From the NCBI GenBank assembly GCA_026826555.1, contig JAKSZT010054457.1, positions 9,029,198 through 9,093,197 on the forward strand: DNA of 64,000 nt, read 5' to 3'. The notes under the pieces were generated by a model. It ran no database searches. It saw only the letters and a program-made list of their open reading frames with translations, and was not told the DNA's origin. Origin of the DNA: Tolypeutes matacus. Taxonomy: Eukaryota; Chordata; Mammalia; Cingulata; Chlamyphoridae. Below, in pieces: positions 1 through 9,995 of the stretch. Positions within the stretch are counted from its first letter, which is position 1, and the number at the start of each line of letters is the position of its first letter. Made by a program: the position numbers and the translations under genes.

Positions 1-111
1 AAGAAAGGTTGCAAAAAGGGGGGCCTTCAGCCCAGGTCCGTGATACCCATGAGAGTAAATTCAGTCAGTTGGGTCACTGCAGTATGATTCTGTTTTTCCA
101 TATGGATCATC
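1..111 (-). pseudogene. OR8K-like olfactory receptor pseudogene, 5' end only (cut by window edge)
   Basis: Read on the minus strand, a start codon at 111-109 opens a typical OR amino terminus: MEKQNHTAVTQLTEF, then TLMGITD, which matches the N-glycosylation and TEF.L.GI signature of OR family 8 (odorant-binding GPCRs of olfactory neurons). After 'GITD' the frame hits TGA. Aligned to the second copy at 26,237-27,192, this copy lacks 4 bases just before the codons for the LKAPLF motif, which then continues in another frame. The gene continues beyond the left edge, so transmembrane segments are not visible. A further in-frame ATG lies 9 bases upstream. Family assignment comes from the similarity to the downstream copy, whose TM5 region is clearly OR8K-like. 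Confidence 0.75.
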
Positions 112-530
112 TTGGGAACCTGTGTAAGGCATAAAATCAATACTTGTTGTAGTTGACATGCTATCTCTGAGAGAACATAGAACATAGTGTACAAGCTCTT
201 GGTTCCTCTGTCTCAATATCTATATAGAGATTCCTCCATCCATCAGGCCAAAACTACACACATCAAGACTCAATTCATTGAAACTTTGGTCAAGTATGCC
301 TTAGAAGGACAAACTATTTTGATGTGGCTGTTTTGAGTCCTCTATGATGACTTTGTTCTATTCAGCTCAAGTAGTTTTAAATATGTCAATAGGAATATCT
401 ATTATATTTTAGCTTTTAAAAATTTCAAGTAATTTGTAAAACAGACATAAAGGGACTTTACAAACTCATGGTGCAATGAGGAATCAGGTGGTGTTTAGGA
501 AACCTCTGACCATTAAATATGGGTTTTCAT
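112..530. repeat. Duplicated upstream flank of the OR8K-like gene, copy 1
   Basis: The segment runs closely parallel to about 27,193-27,640. Shared stretches include ggatcatcttgggaacctgt, agttgacatgctatctctga, ccatcaggccaaa, caagtatgccttagaag and caagtaatttgtaaaac. It is therefore part of a tandem duplication that includes the OR8K 5' end and its non-coding upstream region. Copy 2 holds about 65 extra bases near 27,530-27,595. The duplicated unit may include promoter or 5' exon sequence, as OR genes usually have non-coding 5' exons, but nothing in the sequence shows this. Confidence 0.8.
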
Positions 531-794
531 AATTCTCACTATGAATTCATTTTAAAGCAATGCAAAATCTATTGCTATAATATGCTAATTTTAGAGTTTT
601 GTTACTAATGTCATAGTCTGCCTTTGTCTCATCTGCCTTTTGTTTCTGCAAATTGATAATTTTTCACAGTGGTCCTGCAATCATACATATCTCTTCTCCA
701 CACAAAGGACCTGACCATTCTGATTATACTTGAAACTTAATGGAGATTTATGTAAAGAGGCTGAGCTGAAAGAACAATGCAAATTAATTGATAC

Positions 795-1010
795 CACTCA
801 CTGAGGTCACATTATGTGTGAGGTACATTTTAAAACACTTTCCATTAACTCAGGAGATCCACACAATAACAATAGGAAGTAGGTAGTGTTTCTATCCTCA
901 TTTGAAAGTTGGGAAATTGAGGCACAGTCTGTTAAATAGTTTAACTTAGATAACTGAGCTAATAAGTGGTGGAGTCACAATTCAAATACAAGAGTTCTGC
1001 CTTGAAAACA
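795..1010 (-). repeat. MIR-family SINE remnant
   Basis: The plus strand reads as the reverse complement of an old MIR: 'tttgaaagttgggaaattga ggcacag', then 'gagctaataagtggtggagt', 'cacaattcaaata'. These correspond to the conserved MIR core (gaaactgaggcacag, ctagtaagtggcagagc, attcgaaccc). The sequence is strongly diverged, as expected for an element fixed before placental radiation. Flanks (531-790 and 1,011-1,700) show nothing recognisable. Confidence 0.65.
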
Positions 1011-1714
1011 TATTTTTATAAATCTGACATTCTGCCTCTCCATTAAAGGTGAACTGAGTAGAGAGAAACTAAAAGAGCTGGACCAGAGGACATCAGGGAA
1101 ATAAGGTAGACCAAGACCACTTTTTAAATGGGTGACTGAAGCAAGCTCATTTGAAAAAAAGTTATTGTAATCAAAACACAGCACAGATTATCAGGGGCTT
1201 TATAACAAATCAATCCTGATTATTAATTATTTTGATGAAAGAAAAATATATTTCAAAAGAAGAAGCAATTTTGCAGAGCATAAACCCTTCAAGATATTCA
1301 AGGATATTTGTGGATGGCGGGTTTAAGCTGCATATCCAGCAGAAGTCTCCAAGACCAATGTTTTATACTCACCTTAATGGAGTATCACACTTGTCTTCCT
1401 TTAGTTTTAATCCTTATTGTTTCAGGAAAGATATAAGTGTTTTTCTAGCCCCTTGAGACTCATTTTCTTAAAGTTTTGTTTTGAATCAAGGATAAACACA
1501 TTGCACATAATTACCTCAAGAGAGAGTGCCTTAGATATCTATTTCTTATTATTTGAAAATCCCATTATGAAAAAGTCAAAAGTATTTTGTACCTGTGTTT
1601 AACTGAATAATAAATTACAAAATATCACCAAACACTGGACATCAGAAATATGCTTCCATTTGTAACTCAGTTATACAATATCATAAACAGAGTAGGTGTA
1701 CTACACACAAACTC

Positions 1715-1760
1715 TCTTTCTTTCTCTCTCTCTCTCTCATATACACACACAAACACAATA
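1715..1760. repeat. CT-rich then AC-rich microsatellite
   Basis: A (CT)n run (ctctctttctttctctctct and on) passes directly into cacacacaaacacaa. It is simple sequence with no coding content. Short reading frames across it on both strands are artefacts of the repeat. Confidence 0.9.
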
Positions 1761-1839
1761 CATGAAAAAAATTTAAAAATGACTTCCCAAAAAGAGATTA
1801 TGCAATATTTGACATGCGACTTCCATTTAAAAAAGTAGA

Positions 1840-2620
1840 TATTTTTCTGGATATAGAATTGTAAGATGACATAAGACAATATCTTATGATTCATATTGCT
1901 TATGTCAAGAAATTTGTGGTCATTCTTTCTTTGTCCCTGTCTATTTAATGTCTTTTATCTCTGGATGCTTTTAAGGATTTTTTTTAGAATAGGTTTTTAG
2001 AAATTTGATTGTAATATGCTCTGGCATGATTTTTTTTTTTTTTCTATTTATCCTACGTGGATTTGTTTAAGTTCTTATACTATTGGAGTTTAGTTGTTCT
2101 GTTTTATAAATTTGGCAAAATTCTGCCCAAGAGTGTTTTTTTCCTGCCACATATATTCTATTATTTTCCCCTGGTCCTAGAGTTAAATGCATGCTAGATG
2201 GTGTACTATTGTTAAACAGAACTCTGAGACTAAATTCTTGTATTTATTTGAGTAATTTGTTTTTGTTCTGACTTCTTTTGGATAATCTCTTGTGTGATAT
2301 GTTTAATTTACTTTTCTTTTTCAGTGAATAATCTGTTATTACTCTCATTTGACAATTTTTATATTCATATCTGATATCATATTTTCATCTCTAAATTTCC
2401 TTTTTGTTATTTTTTTAATCTTTTCTTAATATCCTTGTTATATTCTTCTTTTCTATTAAATCACTGAACATATTGTAATAGTTGTTTAAAGTTCTTATCT
2501 GCTAATTGTCTTATCAGTTCTTTCAGGATCAATGCAAATTGACTGATATATCTAGAAGATACATGACATGTTTCTACTTGCTCATGAGTAGTATTTTGGA
2601 TTATATGCTAATCATTGTGA
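1840..2620 (-). mobile_element. Ancient L1/HAL1-like ORF1 region remnant
   Basis: The plus strand is T-rich and reads like the reverse complement of an old L1 ORF1: 'tttctttgtccctgtctatt', 'ggatgcttttaaggattttt', 'aaatttgattgtaatatgct' correspond to the conserved antisense text seen in the intact ORF1 copy of this window near 40,050-40,110 (ttgcctt gagtattttctctttgtctt) and to old mammalian L1 copies. No frame survives. The copy is too diverged for subfamily assignment and its ends are approximate. Confidence 0.5.
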
Positions 2621-2677
2621 ATTTTTATGTTAATGCATGTTATATTTTGTTGTGTGTATAAGAGAATGTTAATTTTT

Positions 2678-3509
2678 TTATTGCATTTTTTTTTATTGTG
2701 GGTAAAAATCAAAATTTTCACAATATATACCAACATTTGCAAAATGATATATAAATGTATATGCATATATGTGTATTTGCTTACAAAAATGTTATTTATG
2801 TATATATATAAATATATTTTAAGAGGTGCTTAGATACCCAAAATATTACACGGAACCCACTGGGATTCCCATGTTGCCCACCTCCCACACCTCCCACCAC
2901 ATCTCACACAAACATCTCCCACAAGTGTGGCCCACCACCCTCAATGGACTTACACATCCTGGGGCCATGCCACCAACCATAGACCACAGTTCATACCGTA
3001 GACAACACTCTCTCCCACACAGTTCTGAGTGGTATGTGCTGTTTTAAAATGGCCTACTTCTTAGGTATACTTCCAGAGACTGGAGCCTCTGGCCTACCTA
3101 TGTGCCAGGTGTGCGTGGAATCTCGGTGGAGCTGTAACTCCTACCCTACAGCTCAATGGACTCATCCAAGTCACCTGGTGAGGAGACAACGATGGGCAAT
3201 GACCATCCCAGGGAATGGAGAGGGCCGGCATCTGCAGGCAGGATCATCCCACCCACCATATCCATGGGATATAAGCCCTCTCTCACTTGGAGGTGGAGTG
3301 GACATCACCATCTCAGTCCCCTCAGGATTGGGGGAAGAACTATGGACTACAGTGGACTTGATGGTATTCTGTTGTTCACATATGGTGATTCTAGCAATGG
3401 AAGAAATTATAACAATGAGGTGGAGCCAGTGGCCACTAGACACTTTTGGGGCAGGGAGGGGATGAGCAGTTGAAATACAAGGCCTTCTTTCGGATTTGGA
3501 GGTTGTCCT
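2678..3509 (-). mobile_element. Twin-primed (internally inverted) L1 3'UTR insertion
   Basis: The insertion is flanked by a 16-bp duplication, gagaatgttaattttt, at 2,662-2,677 and 3,510-3,525. The left part (2,678 to about 3,050) starts with a T-run and is minus-strand L1 3'-end sequence (aggtgcttagatacccaaaa, then the ccacctcccacacctcccac block). From about 3,055 the orientation flips: the text up to 3,509 is the reverse complement of the matching minus-strand region at 12,120-12,570. The two halves meet at adjoining parts of the element, which is the structure produced by twin priming. Short ORFs inside (for example 3,034-3,465) are non-coding. The 3' tail carries the extra AT-rich segment described in the findings. 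Confidence 0.88.
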
Positions 3510-3525
3510 GAGAATGTTAATTTTT

Positions 3526-4054
3526 AGCCAGGGATCTCATTGTTCCTTTTGAAGCTTGTTTTCTCGCTAGATGGGTAGATGTTAAAGTTCCAAAAGGCCA
3601 GAGTGCAGAGGCCTTATTGAAGATCTCTATTGAGTGCCCTGGTCTTCCACAAGGCCTAGGCTCTCTGGCTCTTTGGAACTTCTCCTGTCCTCCCTAACTT
3701 CTGTGATTTATTCAGCTGATGCATCCCTGATCCTTCTTTCCACAGCCTGATAGTGTTTGACTGTCATGATGCTCGACTTAGCCACAAACTGATGGAGATC
3801 TATTTTAGATGTGTGGGACTTATTCTACAAACAGTTCCCTCCTCAACAGTACTCTGTCCTATAACAGTTTTCAACTGCCACAGCTTCCACTGAATCCAGT
3901 ATTTGTCTCCTCTTTTCAATAAGCCCATGTTCACTGTTTTGAATTGACCTGGAATCCAGAAAGACTTTAGACCATGTGCCCAGAATATCCTGGTGATCAT
4001 TTTTCTTTTCCTGTCTCTTTGAAAGCACAGTCCTTTCCTCCTGTTGTTCATTGT
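3526..4054. other. Unidentified, less AT-rich segment
   Basis: The interval between the twin-primed L1 and a SINE has balanced base composition and no repeat signature I recognise. A 108-codon minus-strand frame (3,800-4,126) runs out of it into the SINE and has no recognisable motif, so I do not call it a gene. It could be an old LTR or a decayed retrocopy. Confidence 0.3.
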
Positions 4055-4066
4055 CTGAAAACCATG

Positions 4067-4157
4067 TTTTTTTTTAAGGAGGTACCAGGGATTGAACCTA
4101 GGACCTTGTACATGGGAAGCAGGCACTTAACCACTGAACTGAGCTACATCTCTTCCC
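4067..4157 (-). mobile_element. tRNA-derived SINE monomer (xenarthran DAS-like)
   Basis: In minus orientation it reads gtagctcag (A-box side), tggttaagtgcctgcttccc, then ggttcaatcccTGG (B box) followed by tacctcc and an A-tail, seen as the T-run at 4,067-4,075. The direct repeat ctgaaaac occurs at 4,055-4,062 and 4,158-4,165 and fits a short target duplication. It is an RNA polymerase III retroposon mobilised by L1. It is not a tRNA gene: there is no foldable acceptor stem and there is an A-tail. Confidence 0.8.
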
Positions 4158-5019
4158 CTGAAAACTTTTGTTCGTAGGCTTTGTGCTGATTGTTTTAAAG
4201 CAGAGGTTGATTCTGACCCCAAGCACTATGTAATGGAAAGCAGCATAAATATGGTAGCATTTTGATTAGAAATCTTTATATGCCTATCTAATTTTAGATA
4301 TGAAGAGAAACTTTTTAAAAAAGACAGCAGCCTTTTGGTGAACTCTATGAGAGCGGCATATTGTGATTGAAGACTAGTAAGGATTACTCTAAACTGCTGA
4401 AATTTATGCTGTGTAAGGATGGGGAAAATCTAGAGCAGGGGAGATATAATATGTTTTCAGTGTAATATACTCTCTATATACCTATAAATATAAAAATAAA
4501 TTTCTAAAATTTCTAAAATAATAGTTTTGCCAAAAGTTTTTGTTGAAATCAGTGAATGACCTGAGTTTCCTATTTAAGCTGACCAATTAAATTTGAAAAA
4601 TAAAGATCACAGAGCACAAAAGAAATCTCTTTAGGATGTATGGAAATTAGGTCAGACAAAAATTCAAATTGACATGAAGAAATACAGAACATGGGTAAAT
4701 ATAGACATGAAGGGAATACAAAGGCTACATAAATATATGTTTCTCTTTTTTCCATTAATTGATTTAAAATAAATTTTACCAAACAATAAATACAAAGTTG
4801 TTTTGTTGACATGTAACATGCAGAGATGCAATACATATGATAATAATAGCATGACAATGAATCAATGTTGAAACAAAGTTTCTAATTTTACTGGAATTAG
4901 TTTTATATTAACTGTTTTAATTTAAGATGCATAATGTAATGCTCAGGACAACGCTTAAGGATATAACTCAATATTATAATGTAAAAATCCAAAAAAAGAA
5001 TTAAAATGGTATATTAGTT

Positions 5020-7085
5020 GTCCTCAGTGGCTACAATGAACTGGGGAGTAGGTATTGCCACTGCATTGAGATTCAGGGCACAGCTGGCACATGGAGAGCC
5101 CAAAGATTTAAGTTTCTTGGACATACACTGACCAACTTTAGTACTAAATATTAGTTCATATAGAAGGACAGAAGATCCATGTGTAGGGAAACCACAACTG
5201 AGTCCAATCGTGTCACACTGAAGAGCATAAATTCCAAAGTAAGGCCTACTGGGAAGGGACCAGACTCCTGAGCTATCTGCTCTGACTATAGTTTCTGGAT
5301 GTTTCCAGAGCCCTCAGGAGCCCCTCTATTTGGTATAGTATCTACTTTGGCTGTCAATGAGATTCTGCTGAGTAGTGCATAAGTATTACCTCTGGAATGA
5401 TCTCCCGACTCATGTTGAAGTCTCTTAGCCATGTAAATTCATTTGTCTTTACCTTTCCCCCATTTTGGTCAAGGTCTTTTTTTTTTTTTCCTTTTTCAGT
5501 TGTATTGCTTGTTGGTACTTGGTAGCAATCCCTCAGTGCCTGGGAGGCTCAGCCCCAGGAGTTATGTCTTACGCTGGGGTGAAGTTATTGTGTTATATAT
5601 GCTGAGTTTGGCTTAGAGAGAGGCCATATTTGAGCAACAAGGAAGGTCCCCATAGGTAACTCTTAGTCATCCTACAAAACTAGGCTAAGTTTCAATTTCA
5701 AGAGCAATGGCTCATAAGCATAGTCATCAGTGTCAAAGGCCCATCAATAGACCATCCTCCTTCACTAGTCATTGCCCCTATACTTGGGAGATTGTTGCTG
5801 TTCCATTAGAGAATGTGGCAGAACTCCCCAGGATGGGCATTTGATATTCTTTTGGTTATTGTGTGAAACTCCACCATGCGTGGTAATGCCCGATGAGCAT
5901 TTGAACACATTTATATGCCTTATGTGTATGCCCAGATGAACCACTTCCCATGTATCCCCAATCAATAACACCCCACACAAATGGTCCTCCCCTGTCATCA
6001 TTGTAACCCTTCTGTGATCCAAACCTTCTTAAAAAATGAAGCAAATAAAGTAGCCAAATACATATACTAAGAAAATTAAAAATATTAAAAAGATTTTTTT
6101 TGACATTTTGCTTTTCATCATTGTATCATCAGTTGAGCTCTATGTACAGTGACATTTTCTTCCATTTATTCCCCATGGTCAATGGTTTACATTATGATTT
6201 ACATTTTGGAACCATACACTTTTATCAATTTCTGAATGATATTTAACATGGCTTGTATACATCATTGCAAGATCATATAGAACACTCCCATTGCCCCCAA
6301 AACACCCCCTGTTCCATCTATTCTATTCTTCCATCCCCATCCCCTTGGGGCCCACGGAGATGACCAGGCTTCACTCCTTGAAGGGAAAGATTCATAGTTA
6401 CATGCAACAACACTGACGGCTTGACACACTGGTCTGTCCTCCCTTATGAGGCACCACCCATGCTGTTGAGAGGTACCCGCTCTTCTGTTTCAGAACATAT
6501 ACCAAGTAACCAAGAGTGTCTACAACTGCAAGTAAGAGAATCCCATCCATTGGACATATGGGATAGAAGCCTCCCTTCAGTTAAAGGTGGAGTAGGCATC
6601 AACATCCCATAATCCTCAGGACTGGGGAATGAACTATGGACTAAAGTAGACTTACTAGCATACTACTATAGACTTATTTTGATTCTAGCAATGGAAGAAA
6701 TATAATTGATGTGGAGGCAGTGGCTACTGGAGGTTCTGAGGGTGGAGAGAGGAAAAATAGGTATAATATGGGGACATTTTTTGGGACTTGGGAATCATCC
6801 TGAATGACATTATGATGACAGATACAGGCCATTATACATCTTGCCATAACCTACAGAATTGAGTGGGAGAGAGTTCAAACTACAATGTAAACTATAATCC
6901 ATGCTTATTGGCAACATTCTAAAATGTGTTTATAAATTGCAATGAATGTACCACACTAATGAAAGATATTGCTAATGTGGGAAAATGTGGGAGCTGTGGG
7001 AAGCAGGGCATATGGAAATTCCCTATATATTCTCTGTAAAGTTTATGTAATCTAAGTATTTTTTAAAAAATAAAAAAAATGAAAG
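5020..7085 (+). mobile_element. 5'-truncated L1 3'UTR copy with twin-priming inversion
   Basis: From about 5,020 to 6,510 the text is minus-strand L1 3'UTR, colinear with 12,455-14,190 (for example cagctggcacatgga gagccc, then tccatgtgtagggaaacc, then gattcatagttacatgcaa). At about 6,515 it flips to plus orientation, matching the reverse complement of 12,400 down to 11,870, and ends at gtttatgtaatctaagtatt plus A-rich sequence at 7,060-7,110. The inverted and direct halves adjoin at about the same point of the element (near 12,400-12,455), as expected from twin priming. No target duplication is evident. No coding part of L1 is present. Confidence 0.75.
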
Positions 7086-7392
7086 GCAAAATAAATAAAT
7101 AAATAAACATTCCTAGAACAGAGAGATAGTGAGACTCCCTTAGCAACAAGGGCAAGTGATAGAACGAAAGTTCATTACCTTGTTGAAGTTAATCCTCTAT
7201 GTGTTGTCCAGACAATCTTATTAAGACAAGGCAGGGGTTAGAGAGAGGAGTAAGGAGAGGGTAATGCTCCCATCCCTTTTAATTATTTCACCTAGGGAAG
7301 AATCTATCATCCCAACATATATCTAGTTATACTTTTCTTTTACCTTAAAGGAACTTACATGGGAAACATATAAAGCAAATGACCATGATCAC

Positions 7393-8010
7393 TGTGGCAG
7401 TATGATATTATTTACGAATTCCAAAAAGAGATATTTGATTATGTTTGCAAACTGGTCTGTTTTTCTGGGCATGATAATCCTTTGATTGTATTAGATTCAG
7501 CTGAGATGTCTAATTAAATTATGTTAAGATTAGGGCTTTGATTCAACCACATCGTTAGAGTACCATTGAGACCTGGGCCCCTTGGTGGGCTGATAAAACA
7601 GACATTTTTCATAGAAGTAGACACAAAGAGAAGAAGAACATAGAGGAAAACAGACAGCTCATTAGACAAGGCAGAAAACCCTGGGAAGAGAGATGACCCT
7701 GGTAGTCTACAGCTGACCTTGTGAAGAGAACAGAGCAGCTGAGCCTGGTAAGAAACAAGCACCTGGGAAAGAGACAAAACTTAAGCCAGCCTACAGCTGA
7801 GATCAGAAGAAGCTGGGACCACAGAACCTTAAGAAGAAGAAGGAATGCTGAACCCTTGCAGACATTGCCCACCATCTTGCTTTAACACGTGACCAATGAC
7901 TTTGGGTGAGAAAGTAACTCTTATGGTACCTTGAGTTGGACTCTTTAGGGCCTTGTGACTGTAAGCTTCTACCCCAAATAAGCACCCTTTTTAAAAGCCA
8001 AAAAAAAAAT
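7393..8010 (+). mobile_element. MaLR-like LTR copy ending in a poly(A) run
   Basis: It begins tgtggcagtatgatattatt and is colinear with the solo LTRs at 8,881 and 31,387: ggctttgattcaaccac, ctacagctgagatcagaaga, gccaccatcttgc-type block, ccttgagttggactctttag, ccccaaataagcaccc. Unlike those copies it stops after ttaaaagcc and passes into A-rich sequence (7,999-8,016), exactly where a transcript would be polyadenylated downstream of the aataag signal. The last about 45 bp of the LTR are missing. No target duplication is visible. Antisense ORFs across it (7,514-7,985) are not genes. Confidence 0.75.
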
Positions 8011-8880
8011 AAAAAATGTTATATTAAGTTAGATGTATTTTAGATTAAAGAAGATATCAGAGAAGGTATATAAAACTAAAACACAGAAGACATTTAGAAT
8101 ACAAATAACAACATGAAATATATTAATCTAATCATATTATAATTAAGTGCAGTAGGAATAATAATTCAGAAATTAACAGACTAGATAACCAAACAAAATC
8201 CAACTATATGTTGCTTATGAGAGATACACTTTAGATTCAGAGATAATAATAAGTTTAAAGTTAAAGGATGAAAAATTATACCACACGAGTAGCAATCAAA
8301 CATGACAGAGTGGAACTAACTGCATTTGTAGCCAACAAAATAGACTCAAGACAATATTACTAGAGACAAAGTAATATATTTAATAACGAAAAAAGAGCCA
8401 TTTCATCAATATAATTCATGACAATTACAAATTCATAAATAAATATACACCTAACATGGAGCCCCAAAATATACAAAGGAAAAAAGGTCAAAAATGGAGG
8501 TAGAAATGGACAATTTAGGATTAATAGTTGGAGACTAAAATACCCCCTTTCGGTAACAGACAGAATAACTAGAAATCAGCAAGGATCTAGAGCATAAAGT
8601 TTGGAAGGAATGAAGCAAATATGTTTTTGTTCACAGATACTTGATACTCTTTATAGACATTTCTAAGGAATTTTTAAAATTATGTATAACTAATAGGTTT
8701 AGCAAGATTGAGGAGAAAAACCAACATCCAAAATTTGTTTATTTCACCATATTAACAACTAATGATCAGAAAATTAAATTAAGAAAATAATTCCTTTCAC
8801 AAGATTTATGACATCAAACATCAAATATTACAAAATACTTAGAAATAAGTTTAACAAAAAAGACAAAACTTATACACTAT

Positions 8881-9491
8881 TGTGGCAGTTTGATATTCTT
8901 TATGAATTCCAAAAAGAAATATTGATTATGTTTGTAAATTGGCCTGTTCCTCTGGGCTTGATATCCTTTGACTGATTTAAATTTGAAGTCTTTACACTTA
9001 CATGATTAAATCAAATTAGGGCTTTGATTCAACCACGCCATTAGGGCCTGCAGGCTCCTGCCCCCTTGGTGGACTATATAAATGAATACTCAATCTAGAA
9101 CATAGAAGCAGATATGCATGAAAAAAGGATTGGGGCTCCAAACACATGCAAGAGGATCCTGCAGCCCAGAGAAGAGAGATAAGCCTTATAGTTTCCATCT
9201 GAATAGAACAGAGCAGTTGAGCTCTTTTCCAGCCTACAGCTGAGATCAGAAGAAGCTGGGCCCACAGAGCCTTAAGAGGAAAGAGAAAGGCTGAACCCTC
9301 ACAGATATCACCCACCATCTTGCATCAACAAGTGGCAACAGACTTTGAGTGAGAAAATCCCTGTTATGGTACCTTGAGTCGAACTCTTTAGGGCCTTGTA
9401 ACTGTAAGCTTTTACCCCAAATAAATACCCTTTATAAAAACCAATAGATTTCTGGTACTTTGCAACAGCAATCCTTTGGCTGACTAATACA
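8881..9491 (+). mobile_element. MaLR-like solo LTR with 5-bp target duplication
   Basis: It runs from tgtggcagtttgatattctt to ...gctgactaataca, flanked by actat at 8,876-8,880 and 9,492-9,496. The 5-bp duplication, TG...CA termini, an aataaa signal at about 9,420 and a 611-bp length fit an ERVL/MaLR-class LTR. It has no internal proviral sequence, so it is a solo LTR left by recombination. It sits inside the ancient L1. Confidence 0.88.
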
Positions 9492-9605
9492 ACTATATAT
9501 TACAAAACCTTGCTGAGAGTAATTAAAGCTCTATATAAAGAGAGAGATATGTCTTGTACATGGTTTAATAGACTCAAAATTTTTAAGATGGTAATTCTTC
9601 ACAAA

Positions 9606-9995
9606 TTTTTTAAAAAGATGTATTTATTTATTTATATCTCAGCCTCGGGGCCCGCCCCCCCCCCTTGTTTGCACCCAATGTCCACTCTCTGTGTCTGAGC
9701 ATCTTCTTTTTAGGAGGAACTAGGAACTGAACCTGGGACCTCCCATATGGAAGGGAGGAGCCCAATCACTTGAGACACCTCTGCTCCCTGATTGTTGTGT
9801 CTCTCATTCTGTTTCCTTGTTGTATCTCCTCATTGTGTCATCTCCTTATGTCATCTTGTTGTGTCCGCTAACCATGCCAGCCTGTCGTGTCAGCTTGCTG
9901 TCTTTCTTGTTTTCTTTAGGAGGCACCAGGAACCAAACTTGAGACCTCCAATGTGGTATGCAGGCACCCAACTATTTGAGCCACATCCAATTCCC
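9606..9995 (-). mobile_element. Dimeric tRNA-derived SINE (xenarthran DAS-like)
   Basis: It has an antisense T-rich head (gatgtatttatttatttata), then two tRNA-like units, each with an antisense B-box context: 'actgaacctgggacctccca' at about 9,726-9,745 and 'accaaacttgagacctccaa' at about 9,932-9,951. They are separated by tgttgtgtc/ttgttgtgtc linker repeats. Direct repeats aattcttcacaaa (9,593-9,605) and aattctccacaaa (9,996-10,008) are an imperfect target duplication. It was inserted in the ancient L1. Confidence 0.82.

Noticed and set aside
9606..9995. CRISPR-like or tandem array suggested by repeated ttgttgtgtc words
   Set aside because: The words are linker sequence of a SINE dimer in a mammalian genome; spacing is irregular and there are no repeat-spacer units.
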